64,000 nt of DNA from Leuconostoc palmae (GCF_019656075.1 NZ_BPKZ01000001.1:62001-126000); one strand, 5' to 3'. Numbered from the stretch's first letter, positions 35,232 through 45,462 are shown. Notes: generated by a model not told the origin, from the letters alone. A program made the numbers and translations.

Positions 35232-35303
35232 GGCTCGTTGGTCAAGTGGCTAAGACGCTGCCCTTTCACGGCGGAATCGAGAGTTCGATTCTCTCACGAG
35301 CTA
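35232..35303 (+). tRNA. tRNA-Glu (anticodon TTC)
   Basis: Cloverleaf with acceptor GGCTCGT/ACGAGCT, D arm with TCAAGTGGCTAAGA, anticodon loop CTTTCAC (TTC, codon GAA), T arm GAGAG/CTCTC around TTCGATT. A TTGACG box near 35161 with TATTAT downstream is a likely promoter. CCA is not encoded. Confidence 0.95.
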
Positions 35304-35308
35304 TATCA

Positions 35309-35335
35309 AGTCGCAACTTCGGTTGCGGCTTTTTA
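35309..35335 (+). terminator. Terminator after tRNA-Glu
   Basis: AGTCGCAAC, TTCG tetraloop, GTTGCGGCT, then TTTT. Confidence 0.9.
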
Positions 35336-35351
35336 TATTAAATTTGACGCT

Positions 35352-35388
35352 AAAAAAGCTGGTTAATTTATCATTAACCAGCTTTTTT
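35352..35388 (-). terminator. Terminator after the GIY-YIG/DUF2075 gene
   Basis: AAAAAAGCTGGTTAAT with its perfect complement, 5-nt loop; it serves the leftward gene ending at 35397. Confidence 0.88.
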
Positions 35389-35396
35389 CATGTATT

Positions 35397-37343
35397 TTAC
35401 GAATCATCCTGTTGTATTTCGATTAACTTTTTTCTAAGCTGATCATTTACAGCATAGACATATACACCATGGACACCTCGCGTCAATAAGACATTAATAA
35501 TATTTTTTAAATAAGCCTTATTTTCCATTGTGTTATATGTACCGTTTTGTTTTCTAAGTTTTGCATGATCACAAGATAAATCGGCATTGATATCTAAAGC
35601 ATTCGTTTCGTCATTCCATATAACTGATGGCCCCAAAATGATACCTACGTAATTCAAATCAATACCTTGAACTGTGAAATCACTTCCAATTTCAGCAATG
35701 CTTTCTGGAATTTCTTGCCATGGAACTTGTTTTTTCTGAGCTTCCTGTACCTTTGACAATTCAAGATTCCACGGCACAACTTGATCTCCAAAAGTAACTG
35801 TCCAATATTCAGAATTTTTTGGTCGCGAACCTTGTGAATATTTCCAATCGTAAGTGGCTACCATTCGACTTAATCCTACGTCACGGTTTTGCTCTTCAAT
35901 TGCTAGTTTGAACTCTTTTGCATTATCAAAAAACTTAATTTGATAATTATCATCAACTGGCGGTATCGTAAGAGAATTTTCTTTAAAATGGGCTAAATTT
36001 CCAATCCATTGCTGTGTTTCTTTATTAGCCTGTATACGCCATTGATTTTTTAAATAGAGCGTTTTGGTATCCGGTCCATTCACGATGTTGAATAACGTTT
36101 CATTACCGTCAATATTATTTCGAACAGATGTAACTTGCTTTGGATCATAAACTAATACCATTGTTCTCGCCAACTTATGCAATGCTATCAAGTCCGGCTG
36201 CCATTTATTTTTATTTACACGACCATAATTACCACTCCATAAAAGATGAGCTTCATCTACCAAAAGTACATCAACTTGTTTTCCAATACTGATAAACCGT
36301 GGTACATCCATTACAACGTCAATGCCCATGTTCAACTTCCGTGCAATCTGTTCGTAAGTTCGTCGTTGTTGTTCATGTCGGACTAACAAAACAATTGAAG
36401 CCTGGTGCTTTGTTTTTCTATCATAGTTTAATACTGGATATGGGTTTTTCCAAATTTCATAAAACAGCTGTGATAATAGTACCGTTTTTCCAGATCCTGC
36501 TAGTCCTTGCACTTTAATTACGCTGTTATTTAAACCATTAATTAACGTTTCTGCAATCATAAGACCAATAACGTTTTTTGCATGTTCTTGCTCGGAACTA
36601 AGAGATTTAAATGGGCTATTTGCAAAAAGAGCAGAATTTTGAACAGATTCCAGACTGGAAACAATGTTCTTTTGGTACAATCTATTCCAAATCTCAGAAA
36701 AAACACCTGAACGATAAGCCTCACGCTCATAGAAGTCATTAGACAGGCCATTATTACGACCATTGTAGATTTTTTCAAATTTTTCGTCACCGAGCAAATG
36801 ATCCATAAACATTTGTTCAATTTCTAATGTCGCTGACTTATTAAATCTCGAATGTCCGATAATATATAAAGTTTCGCTTTGATCATCTGAATCATCTTTT
36901 ATAGCGTTAAGCTTATCGCCTTGAGATTTTAAGTGTTGATTTGTTCTCCGAACAATAGAACTAGCTTCCCCAACATAAACTAATTGTTTTGCGACACCGG
37001 AATGTTGGTTTGTCTTTTTACCAATGCCTAAATAAACCGTTGGATAATTTGTAAGAATTGTATCCTCTGCTGTTTGAGCAAAATCATCAAGTGCTCGTTG
37101 CGAATAGTCAATCTCGGATAATTGTAAATTACCGTTATCAATAAATCCAAACACCGATAAAATTTCTTGCGCATTAAAACCAAGGAGTTCAAAATAGTCT
37201 GCCAATAATTCATTTGGAATCGCACGTTTATTCTTTTCCCAGTTCTGAACAGCCTGTCTTGTCACATTCAAAATCTGTGCAACATCATCTTGCGTATAGC
37301 CTTTTTCTTCTCTTTTTTGCCTAATTAGTTCATACAGTTTCAT
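35397..37343 (-). CDS. XRE helix-turn-helix / GIY-YIG nuclease / DUF2075 helicase fusion
   Basis: 648 aa with three parts. Residues 1-60 are a Cro/CI-type helix-turn-helix (YTQDDVAQILNVTRQAVQNWE). Residues 100-220 are a GIY-YIG nuclease domain: VYLG, then VYVGEASSIVRRTNQH with the family Arg at 132-133 and His 137, catalytic Glu at 174 or 176 in ATLEIEQ, and Asn in YNGRNNGLSN. Residues 255-648 are a DUF2075/superfamily 1 ATPase: P-loop GLAGSGKT (280-287), DEAH (363-366), VYDPKQ near 400, and a C-terminal LLTRGVHGVYVY. The fusion suggests self-regulated nucleic-acid cleavage coupled to translocation, perhaps antiphage. It sits beside a DUF2130 gene on the same strand; its natural role is unproven. 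Confidence 0.82.
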   Translation of the reverse strand: MKLYELIRQKREEKGYTQDDVAQILNVTRQAVQNWEKNKRAIPNELLADYFELLGFNAQEILSVFGFIDNGNLQLSEIDYSQRALDDFAQTAEDTILTNYPTVYLGIGKKTNQHSGVAKQLVYVGEASSIVRRTNQHLKSQGDKLNAIKDDSDDQSETLYIIGHSRFNKSATLEIEQMFMDHLLGDEKFEKIYNGRNNGLSNDFYEREAYRSGVFSEIWNRLYQKNIVSSLESVQNSALFANSPFKSLSSEQEHAKNVIGLMIAETLINGLNNSVIKVQGLAGSGKTVLLSQLFYEIWKNPYPVLNYDRKTKHQASIVLLVRHEQQRRTYEQIARKLNMGIDVVMDVPRFISIGKQVDVLLVDEAHLLWSGNYGRVNKNKWQPDLIALHKLARTMVLVYDPKQVTSVRNNIDGNETLFNIVNGPDTKTLYLKNQWRIQANKETQQWIGNLAHFKENSLTIPPVDDNYQIKFFDNAKEFKLAIEEQNRDVGLSRMVATYDWKYSQGSRPKNSEYWTVTFGDQVVPWNLELSKVQEAQKKQVPWQEIPESIAEIGSDFTVQGIDLNYVGIILGPSVIWNDETNALDINADLSCDHAKLRKQNGTYNTMENKAYLKNIINVLLTRGVHGVYVYAVNDQLRKKLIEIQQDDS

Positions 37344-37370
37344 AGAATTATTATCTCAAACCACCCCAAA

Positions 37371-37394
37371 ACAAAAAGCAACAAAACGTTGCTC
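37371..37394 (-). terminator. Terminator after the DUF2130 gene
   Basis: On the minus strand AGCAAC, GTTTT loop, GTTGCT, then TTTTGTTTT; it lies between the DUF2130 gene and the promoter region of the GIY-YIG gene. Confidence 0.7.
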
Positions 37395-37454
37395 TTCAAA
37401 TAAAATATATGTCACGATTAAGTGAAATAAGTGTAATTTAATACCCCATTGCTT

Positions 37455-38846
37455 TTACTCTCCCCGAACCTCATCAAATTTCGCTTTCATTGTAGGATTG
37501 CCACGTGTTAATTTCTTAACACTGACATCTTCCAGTTTATTATTAGCTAGGCGTAGTTGATTTTCTGAAGTAGTTAATGCTTTCTTGACAGCTTCCATAC
37601 GTGCAATTGACTTATCAATTTCATCAATAGCTTTTTTAAAATTAGTTGATGCACTTTCATAATTTTTACCAAAGGCATGTTTGAACTGCGTTAAATCACT
37701 TTCAAAATGTGTAATGTCGATATTTTGTTCCTTAACTTGCTCTAATTCTTTTCTATAACCCACTGAATTCAATGCTGCGTTGCGTAATACCCCAATGAAT
37801 TGAATGAAAAATTGCGGACGAATAACGTACATCTTTTCATAATCTGGCACTTGAACAATGCCCGTGTTATACAAATCACTATCAGATTCTAACATTGAAA
37901 CAAGTACGGCATATTCTGTGTTTTTCTCACGTCGATCTTTATCTAATTCCTTAAAGAAATCAGCATTTTTATGCTTACTTACTGTCGTATCCGCTTCATT
38001 TTTCATATCAAACATAATGCTGATAAACTCTAAGTCATCTTGATAATCTCGGAAAATAAAATCACCTTTTGAATTTGTTTCTGACAGCGTATTATCTTTT
38101 TCAAAATAAGCTTTTGGGAAAGCATACGGACGAATTTTATTGAATTCAGTCATGGCATATTGCTCAAGACTTTCTCCAATTTCTTTTGTCGATTGCCGTG
38201 CTTTAAAATCCTTGTAAAACTCAACCTGTTCATTAGCTGTCTTCAATTGTGCCTCATATTGGTTTTGCACATTGGCGAGCTGTAACTGCTTCTCTTGGTC
38301 CTTTAATTGCAACTGAGACTTCAGATCCGCTAATTCTTGATTGCGATTTGCCAAGTCACTTTGAATTGCTGCCTCTTTTTTAACTAACGCTGTCTCAAGT
38401 TCATTTTTACTCTGCTCTTTAACGGACTCAATTTTGACTTGTAATTGTGCAATCTCTGTTTCTTTTTTAGCAATGGTATCTTTTAAGTCTAACTCTTTTT
38501 GTGCTAACTTTGATTCCAATTCAGCTTTATTTTGTTCTGTGAGTGATACAATTTTGGTTTCTAAAGCAATGATTTGTGCTGCTTTCTCTGTAATTTTTTC
38601 TTGCAACGTTTGTTTTTGTGAATTGAGTTGATTTTCTAATTCAATTTTTGATTGTTTTTCTTGCTGTACTTGCCACTCTTCACGAGCTTGCAACAATTTA
38701 TCGTCCAAAATGTCTGCAATTTTGCCATTTATAATACTAGTATCAATGTTTTGTTCATCAGTCAAATCAATGATATCTCCAACATGTGCATCTTGGTCAA
38801 GTACCAATTCTGTTTGTGATGCAATATGAAATTTAACTTTTGCCAT
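37455..38846 (-). CDS. DUF2130 protein: coiled coil plus nuclease-like domain
   Basis: 463 aa from ATG 38846 (an in-frame GTG at 38864 is possible; GGGGGTT is the only ribosome-binding-like sequence). Residues 1-50 form a small beta-rich head (FHIASQTELVLDQDAHVGDII), about 55-215 a long Glu/Lys/Gln coiled coil, and about 225-340 the DUF2130 core with GESLEQYAMTEF, SKGDFIFRD and FDMKNEADT, which reads like a PD-(D/E)xK restriction-type fold (Asp, then D-x-K). A second coiled coil ends the protein. Function unknown. Same strand as the helicase fusion but with its own terminator. Confidence 0.75.
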   Translation of the reverse strand: MAKVKFHIASQTELVLDQDAHVGDIIDLTDEQNIDTSIINGKIADILDDKLLQAREEWQVQQEKQSKIELENQLNSQKQTLQEKITEKAAQIIALETKIVSLTEQNKAELESKLAQKELDLKDTIAKKETEIAQLQVKIESVKEQSKNELETALVKKEAAIQSDLANRNQELADLKSQLQLKDQEKQLQLANVQNQYEAQLKTANEQVEFYKDFKARQSTKEIGESLEQYAMTEFNKIRPYAFPKAYFEKDNTLSETNSKGDFIFRDYQDDLEFISIMFDMKNEADTTVSKHKNADFFKELDKDRREKNTEYAVLVSMLESDSDLYNTGIVQVPDYEKMYVIRPQFFIQFIGVLRNAALNSVGYRKELEQVKEQNIDITHFESDLTQFKHAFGKNYESASTNFKKAIDEIDKSIARMEAVKKALTTSENQLRLANNKLEDVSVKKLTRGNPTMKAKFDEVRGE

Positions 38847-38911
38847 GAATAAAATAACCCCCACACTCTAAATTAACGCTTGAATAAGCGCATACTAAGT
38901 TTATTATAACA

Positions 38912-38936
38912 ACAAAAAAGCCTACAGACGTAGACT
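38912..38936 (-). terminator. Terminator after the permease
   Basis: On the minus strand GTCTAC, GTCT loop, GTAGGC, then six T. Confidence 0.8.
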
Positions 38937-38946
38937 CAGTTCAACT

Positions 38947-40266
38947 TATTGACGTTTTTTCATGAAGTAATATAAAGGTAATCCAGCTAAAGTGGCGATC
39001 ACACCAATCATAGCTAACTTAAACTCTGTTGCCAAAGTCATACCAATGATGAAGACACCACCTAAGATAGCCAGCCACAAGTGGTACAAATGGATAACCT
39101 GGTACACGATAAGGACGTTTCAAATCTGGTTCTGTTTTACGTAACTTAATCACAGCAACAAAGACCAATGTATAAAATAGCCAAATGACAAAGACCAGCA
39201 TATCAGTTAATGTATCAAACCCACCAGCAAACATGAGTGCAATAGCAATTACTAATTCAAAGATACCAGCAACGTAAGGAATTTTGAAACGATTTAATTT
39301 AACGAGTTTGTTTGAAAATGGCAAAGCCTTTTCTAATGCCATGGCATAAGGTAAACGCATACCCGTCATAGTATACCCATTCAACGTACCATAAATTGAA
39401 ATCAAGATGCCAATAGTAATTAACTTACCACCGATACCCCCAAAAATATGTTGTGCTGCATCCATAGCTGTGTTTTCATTACCTTGAATGGCATGGAATG
39501 GTAATGAATGCAAGAATACAAAGTTAACCAACAAATAAATTACCATGATGCCGATCAATCCACCAGCAATGGCACGTGGCAAATCACGACTTGGGTTCTT
39601 CATTTCACCAGCAATGTTTCCTACGTGAATCCAACCATCATACGCATACATTGTACCTAACAAACCAGCTCCCATTGCAGTAGCCCATGTTGCATCGTGA
39701 CCTGGTGATACTGGGAATAGTGACACTTCAACGCCACCCGGTTGTAATAAGCCAAACACAATAATTAAAGCTAGTGGAATGAGCTTAAACACTAACGTAA
39801 TTGACTGGAATTGCCCAGCAATCTTAGATCCTAACATATTAATCAATGCAACTGAGACTAAAGCAGCAATTCCTGATGGAATAATTGCCCCTGCCCCCCA
39901 ATGCATAAGGTTAGCTACTTGTGTCCCAAAAATGACACCTTTAGCCGCAATACTGGCAGGAAAGTAAATAATAATTTGCGCCCATCCTAGTAAAAAGCTG
40001 GCAAGCTTCCCATAGGCACGTTCAATATAAACCAACATACCACCAGTTTGTGGTAAGGCAGCGGCTAATTCAGCTCCCGTCAATCCAGCAGCGAGACTAA
40101 TCAGTCCACCAAATAGCCAAACGAACAACGACATACTTGTCGAACCTGTAGCTGTTGCGACAGTCGAAGCTTTATAAAAAACACCAGCGCCAATGACAGT
40201 ACCTACAACTGTTGAGATTGCGGGTACCAATGTCATGGTGCGATTAAGATTTTGATCAGCAGCCAT
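38947..40266 (-). pseudogene. APC-family amino acid permease with a 4-bp frameshift
   Basis: A SteT-like APC permease with 12 helices expected: VVGTVIGAGVFYKAS in helix 1 and GGLISLAAGLTGAELAAALPQTGG in helices 2-3. The frame closes early at 39019 after 415 aa, ending LRWCLHHWYDFGNRV. The other frame continues naturally as AILGGVFIIGMTLATEF and ends KKRQ at 38947. The cause is a tandem GGCT GGCT (plus-strand AGCCAGCC, 39069-39076); removing one copy gives PLVAILGG. The last helix is lost, so activity is doubtful. Confidence 0.85.
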
Positions 40267-40420
40267 GTTTTTCCTCTATTTCTCCATTTAATGATTAAAC
40301 ATATCTTCTATAATAACAGTTTTTCACATCACAAACATACCTCTTTTCAGATTATTATCAAAACATTAATAGATTTTTTTAACGAAAGTTCGCTTTTTAT
40401 ACTATTTTTTTGTAAGTGTA

Positions 40421-40550
40421 TTGACACGAATTTTGTTTGATGATACGCTGAATAGATATAAATAAATAATGATACGAACTTTTCGTATCTGCGTTATCCT
40501 GCAGTAGTGGATGTAGACTGGGCGTTGTCAATGCGACGTCCTCTTTTTTA
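40421..40550 (+). promoter_or_regulatory. Promoter and attenuator-like leader of the MFS pump
   Basis: TTGACA (40421-40426) with a weak -10 near GATACG/TACGCT starts a leader of about 150 nt. It holds a hairpin (GATACGAAC..GTATC, 40471-40490), a 12-codon ORF, and a terminator made of GGGCGT (40520-40525) with ACGTCC (40536-40541) followed by TCTTTTTTA. GGATGT (40509-40514) can also pair ACGTCC. The layout suggests ribosome-dependent attenuation. Confidence 0.5.
40469..40507 (+). CDS. Possible 12-residue leader peptide
   Basis: ATG 40469 to TAG 40507 encodes MIRTFRICVILQ between a promoter and a terminator upstream of a multidrug pump. It lacks a clear Shine-Dalgarno. Small leader peptides that stall under antibiotics control several Firmicutes resistance genes. 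Whether this one is translated is unknown. Confidence 0.35.
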   Translation: MIRTFRICVILQ

Positions 40551-40591
40551 TACACTTTTTTACAAAACTGAAAAAGAGCGTGAAACAATTC

Positions 40592-41764
40592 ATGACAACA
40601 ATCCAAAAACGAGCGCTGGCTCTACTAGTTGGTTCTCAACTCTTAATTATGCTGGGTATTGGGTTAATCATCCCCGTTGAACCTTACATTAAAGACGATA
40701 TGGGTCTTACGGCAACCGATATGGGTATTATGGCTGCTTTATTTGCTGCTGTACAGTTTATTGCTTCTCCTATTATTGGTAAAATCTCTGATAAATTTGA
40801 ACGTGTCCCTTTAATCGCGGCTGGTTTGTTATTTTTTGCTATTTCTGAAGCCATATTTGCTTTTGGTATCGGAAACGGTCTGTGGCTCTTAAATTTAGCA
40901 CGTGCCTTAGGTGGGTTATCTGCCGCTTTCTCTATCCCTTCAATTACAGCGCTTGCAGCTGACATGACCACAGATGAGAATCGTGCACGAGTGATTGGTT
41001 GGCTATCAGCCTCATTTAGTGGTGGTATCATTTTAGGTCCTGGAATTGGTGGTGTTTTAGCTAATATTAATCATACTTTACCATTTATCGGTTCAGCATT
41101 ACTGGGCGCTGTTGCATTCTTTATCTTTATTATTTTCATGCCAAAAGATAAGGCATTGCGCATCACACATTCTAATGAAATATCCCATTCAAATACAAAT
41201 GCGATTCGCAGTTGTTGGACACTAGCACTCGTTATGTTATTACTGATGATCTTTGTTGCGTCATTTGGCTTATCTGCATTTGAAAATATGTTTAGTCTAT
41301 ACTTCCACGATGTACGTGGCTTTAACTTAACTGAAATTGCTTGGTTCTTAGTCATTAATGGTGCTGTATCATTAATTTTCCAAGTAATTTTGTTTGAAAA
41401 ATTAGTTGCTTTAGTTGGCGAACTCATGGTTATTCGGATTAGTTTTATAGCTGGTTTTTTCTCAATTTTATGGATTCTTTTCTCAGAAAGTAAATGGGAG
41501 GTTTTTATTGCCACCTTGATTATATTTGTTGGGTTTGATATTTTACGTCCTGCTATCACTACAATGCTTTCAAAGGTCGATCGTGAACAGCAAGGATTTA
41601 TTAATGGATTAAACATGTCACTGACAAGTGTTGGTAATATTGTTGGTCCAGTTTTAGGTGGCGTACTACTCGATATCAATAATTTATTACCTTATAGTTT
41701 TGTTGCTGTTATCCTAGTTATCGCTAGCCTATTAACCTTTACTGTCAAGTTTAAAACATCGTAA
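40592..41764 (+). CDS. MFS multidrug efflux transporter
   Basis: 390 aa, 12 helices, DHA1 type (TetA/NorA-like). LGIGLIIPVEPYIKDDMGLT opens helix 1, and motif A appears as GKISDKFERVPLIAAGLL near residue 65; GLSAAFSIPSITALAADMT and SASFSGGIILGPGIGGVL (motif C-like) follow. It likely exports drugs or toxic metabolites by proton antiport. The start ATG 40592 was chosen over GTG 40580, which would leave no room for a ribosome binding site; neither has a strong one. The attenuator-like leader hints at inducible expression. Confidence 0.85.
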   Translation: MTTIQKRALALLVGSQLLIMLGIGLIIPVEPYIKDDMGLTATDMGIMAALFAAVQFIASPIIGKISDKFERVPLIAAGLLFFAISEAIFAFGIGNGLWLLNLARALGGLSAAFSIPSITALAADMTTDENRARVIGWLSASFSGGIILGPGIGGVLANINHTLPFIGSALLGAVAFFIFIIFMPKDKALRITHSNEISHSNTNAIRSCWTLALVMLLLMIFVASFGLSAFENMFSLYFHDVRGFNLTEIAWFLVINGAVSLIFQVILFEKLVALVGELMVIRISFIAGFFSILWILFSESKWEVFIATLIIFVGFDILRPAITTMLSKVDREQQGFINGLNMSLTSVGNIVGPVLGGVLLDINNLLPYSFVAVILVIASLLTFTVKFKTS

Positions 41765-41769
41765 ACGAT

Positions 41770-41802
41770 AAAACACCGTACAATTGCTTGTACGGTGTTT
41801 TT
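41770..41802 (+). terminator. Terminator after the MFS pump
   Basis: AAAACACCGTACAA/TTGTACGGTGTTTT with a 5-nt loop. Confidence 0.9.
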
Positions 41803-41803
41803 A

Positions 41804-42114
41804 CTAGTATTTAACGTACCTGTCACGCCTTGGGCGCTTCGCTAAATCATGTATAATCATTTCAGTTTTTTTCATCATTGTAAGGACTTCATTGTCAACA
41901 ACGGTAGCCTGATTTTGATATAGCATCGCCAGATGTTCACTAGTAAGTTCACTTGGATTAGTAGTTCTTTTTTACGTTTTAATATCGTTAAATCTTTTTG
42001 ATAGGTTTTAATATATGGTATAAGTTTTTCTCTGTTTATCTCATTTTGATTGGCTTTAGCCTGTAATTTTAGCAATGATCGTTTAATGACTTTGTACAAA
42101 TAATCGCTATTCAT
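41804..42114 (-). pseudogene. Small helical protein gene, frameshifted
   Basis: From ATG 42114 (AAAGAG upstream) the frame encodes a Lys-rich helical protein (MNSDYLYKVIKRSLLKLQ, then REKLIPYIKTYQKDLTILK). Around a run of six A the frame changes: the other frame continues TTNPSELTSEHLAMLYQNQ, VVDNEVLTMMKKTEMIIHDLA and ends at TAG 41806-41804. The joined product would be about 103 aa. I do not recognise the family. Confidence 0.55.
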
Positions 42115-42403
42115 GCGCAGACTCTCTTTCAACAATTGCAGATTTGACTGATTTATCTTAATAGCAAACACAAATGGCAGAATTCGAAAAGAGTAATATA
42201 TATTAAATGTATAAATCACATAATAATTGACCAGTTAAGTTGAATCGAGTGACATTAACCACCTATTTTTTTGATCGGAAATTCCTAGATGAAGATTCAT
42301 TACTTTCTCTTGAGTCATATTCATTTTTGGTTGCCTCGAATGATTGTTCCAAGTTCATAATGACTAAGTAATAACTCATGTATCTATTGTTATTATAACA
42401 AAA
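42115..42403. other. AT-rich spacer with small ORF remnants
   Basis: No full gene is seen here. On the minus strand a 31-codon ORF (42358-42263, MNLEQSFEATKNEYDSRES onward) overlaps another short frame (MTQEKVMNLHLGISDQKNRW). Neither has a clear ribosome binding site. This may be debris of a lost gene upstream of the frameshifted one. Confidence 0.3.
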
Positions 42404-42441
42404 TAAAAAAGCAACTATGTGATTTTACATAGTTGCTTTTT
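42404..42441 (-). terminator. Terminator after tRNA-Thr
   Basis: On the minus strand AAAAAGCAACTATGT with its complement and a T-run; it closes the tRNA-Asn/tRNA-Thr unit. Confidence 0.88.
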
Positions 42442-42447
42442 ATTTGA

Positions 42448-42520
42448 TGCCGACGAGAGGATTCGAACCTCCGACCCCAGGTTTACGATACCCGTGCTCT
42501 ACCAACTGAGCTACGTCGGC
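42448..42520 (-). tRNA. tRNA-Thr (anticodon CGT)
   Basis: Acceptor GCCGACG/CGTCGGC, D arm GCTCAGTTGGTAGAGC, anticodon stem CGGGT/ACCTG with loop ATCGTAA (CGT, codon ACG), T arm GGAGG/CCTCT-type around TTCGAAT, discriminator A. CCA is not encoded. Confidence 0.94.
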
Positions 42521-42555
42521 AAGTAGATAACGCTGAGGTTACCTGATCATTATAA

Positions 42556-42628
42556 CTCCGACTGCCGGGCTCGAACCGGCGACAACCTGATTAACAGTCA
42601 GGTGCTCTACCAACTGAGCTAAGTCGGA
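42556..42628 (-). tRNA. tRNA-Asn (anticodon GTT), copy 1
   Basis: Acceptor TCCGACT/AGTCGGA, anticodon stem CCTGA/TCAGG with loop CTGTTAA (GTT), T arm GCCGG/CCGGC around TTCGAGC, discriminator G. Its own promoter is TTGACA (42681-42676), 17 bp, CATAAT (42658-42653). Identical to copy 2. Confidence 0.95.
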
Positions 42629-42715
42629 ATAATTGCTTAACACAACTATTTAATTATGCCAGTTTTGACTAAAAATGTCAACACTTTTTACGATAAAGAT
42701 ACCTATAAAAATGGC

Positions 42716-42746
42716 ACAAAAAAAGCAAATCTTGAAAGATTTGCTT
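42716..42746 (-). terminator. Terminator between the two tRNA-Asn genes
   Basis: On the minus strand AAGCAAATCT/AGATTTGCTT followed by six or more T; it ends the transcript of copy 2. Confidence 0.85.
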
Positions 42747-42755
42747 CTCATATAA

Positions 42756-42828
42756 CTCCGACTGCCGGGCTCGAACCGGCGACAACCTGATTAACAGTCA
42801 GGTGCTCTACCAACTGAGCTAAGTCGGA
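42756..42828 (-). tRNA. tRNA-Asn (anticodon GTT), copy 2
   Basis: Identical in every base to copy 1, exactly 200 bp away. Promoter: TTGACA (42882-42877), 18 bp, TATAAT (42858-42853). Confidence 0.95.
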
Positions 42829-42903
42829 ATAATTGCTTAACACAACTTAATCATTATATCTAATAAGTGCTGTTTGTGTCAAGCTTTTTTCAAAACTTTT
42901 TTA

Positions 42904-44433
<1,530 letters not shown>

Positions 44434-44498
44434 TTAAACTCATTTTTAAAGTTTTTACCATTAATAACTATAACAAAAAATATTATGAAGCTCAAAGG

Positions 44499-45398
44499 TT
44501 ACGCATCATCACTTTTTTGCCTAATGATTGCGATAATGTCATTTAATTCCTCGACTGTGAAAAAGTATCGCTTTCCCGAGAACTTTCCCACAACCTCAGC
44601 ACCACCATCTTCGTCAATCATTGCTTGGATTTCTGATTCAGGCAATGTAGTCAACATTTCTTGATAAGCCTCTTTAGTTGGCTCGGCTGCAAGACCAACG
44701 CCTGCTACTTGTAATATCTCAACTTCGCCTTTTCCAAAAATTTCTTCTAAAACTTCTAATGGTGTATAACCATCTGTTAACATTTCAGATAATGGTTTCA
44801 TATTTTTCAATGCTAATTCTAAGTCGTCAATCGCTTGTTCAGTAGCATCAGGTAAAGCTTGGACTAAAAAACCACCTGCAGCTTGCACTTGATCTTCATG
44901 ATCCATATATACAGATACCCCAACAACAGAAGGAATTTGCTCAGATTGCGCCAAATAGTACGTGAAATCATCCCCAATTTCTCCAGATATTAATTGGCTT
45001 TGTCCAATATATGGATTGGAATATGGCGCAAATTTTGTAATTTGTAACGCACCATTTTTTCCGACAGCTTGAGCCACATCTAAGTTACCATTTTCATCAA
45101 CAATAGCTTCTAGTTGAGGATTGGTAACATAACCACGCACACTACCTTTAGCATCTGCTTCGACAACAACATTACCAATCGGTCCACGCCCATTAATTTG
45201 AATGGCCATGCGTTCTTCACCTTTTAAAACCGATTGTGCTGTCAAAGTAGTCGCTAACATACCGCGTCCTAGAACGATAGATGCAAGTCGAGATGTTTCA
45301 TGTGCAGCAGCTGCTTCTTGAACGAATTGTGTCCCATCAAGTGCAAATGCACGAAAGTATTTATTTTTTGTGATTGTTTTTATAAATTGATCTGACAT
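44499..45398 (-). CDS. hslO: Hsp33-family chaperonin lacking the redox cysteines
   Basis: 299 aa. The N-terminal core matches Hsp33: YFRAFALDGTQFVQEA, ASIVLGRGMLATTLTAQSVLKGEERMAIQI, NGRGPIGNVVVEADAKGSVRGYV. The C-terminal zinc/redox domain normally holds CxC and CxxC. Here the matching stretches read LQVAGVGLAAEPTKEA and AEVVGKFSGKRYFF, with no cysteine. The oxidation switch is therefore gone. I infer a constitutively folded or differently regulated chaperone. The start ATG 45398 was chosen by homology to the usual Hsp33 N-terminus. Confidence 0.9.
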   Translation of the reverse strand: MSDQFIKTITKNKYFRAFALDGTQFVQEAAAAHETSRLASIVLGRGMLATTLTAQSVLKGEERMAIQINGRGPIGNVVVEADAKGSVRGYVTNPQLEAIVDENGNLDVAQAVGKNGALQITKFAPYSNPYIGQSQLISGEIGDDFTYYLAQSEQIPSVVGVSVYMDHEDQVQAAGGFLVQALPDATEQAIDDLELALKNMKPLSEMLTDGYTPLEVLEEIFGKGEVEILQVAGVGLAAEPTKEAYQEMLTTLPESEIQAMIDEDGGAEVVGKFSGKRYFFTVEELNDIIAIIRQKSDDA

Positions 45399-45427
45399 AA
45401 TGTACTTTCTTTTTTTCTTAGCTTTAA

Positions 45428-45462
45428 AATAAAAAAGTTGACGTTTCACGTCAACTCTTATT
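45428..45462 (-). terminator. Terminator after ftsH
   Basis: On the minus strand AGTTGACGT, GAA loop, ACGTCAACT, then TTTTTATTTT. Confidence 0.88.

Larger units (their letters stand above)
42551..42847. repeat. 97-bp direct repeat carrying tRNA-Asn
   Basis: 42551-42647 equals 42751-42847 base for base, a 200-bp period. The identity covers the tRNA and 19 bp upstream and ends just before the -10 boxes, which also lie 200 bp apart but differ in sequence. Confidence 0.9.

Noticed and set aside
35397-37343. Reading the GIY-YIG protein as a homing endonuclease in an intron
   Set aside because: It is a stand-alone gene with promoter-side spacing, a helix-turn-helix and a helicase domain; no split host gene.
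28153-42900. Search for prophage, integrase or insertion sequence in the decaying region
   Set aside because: No integrase, transposase, terminal repeat or att-like duplication was seen beside either tRNA cluster.
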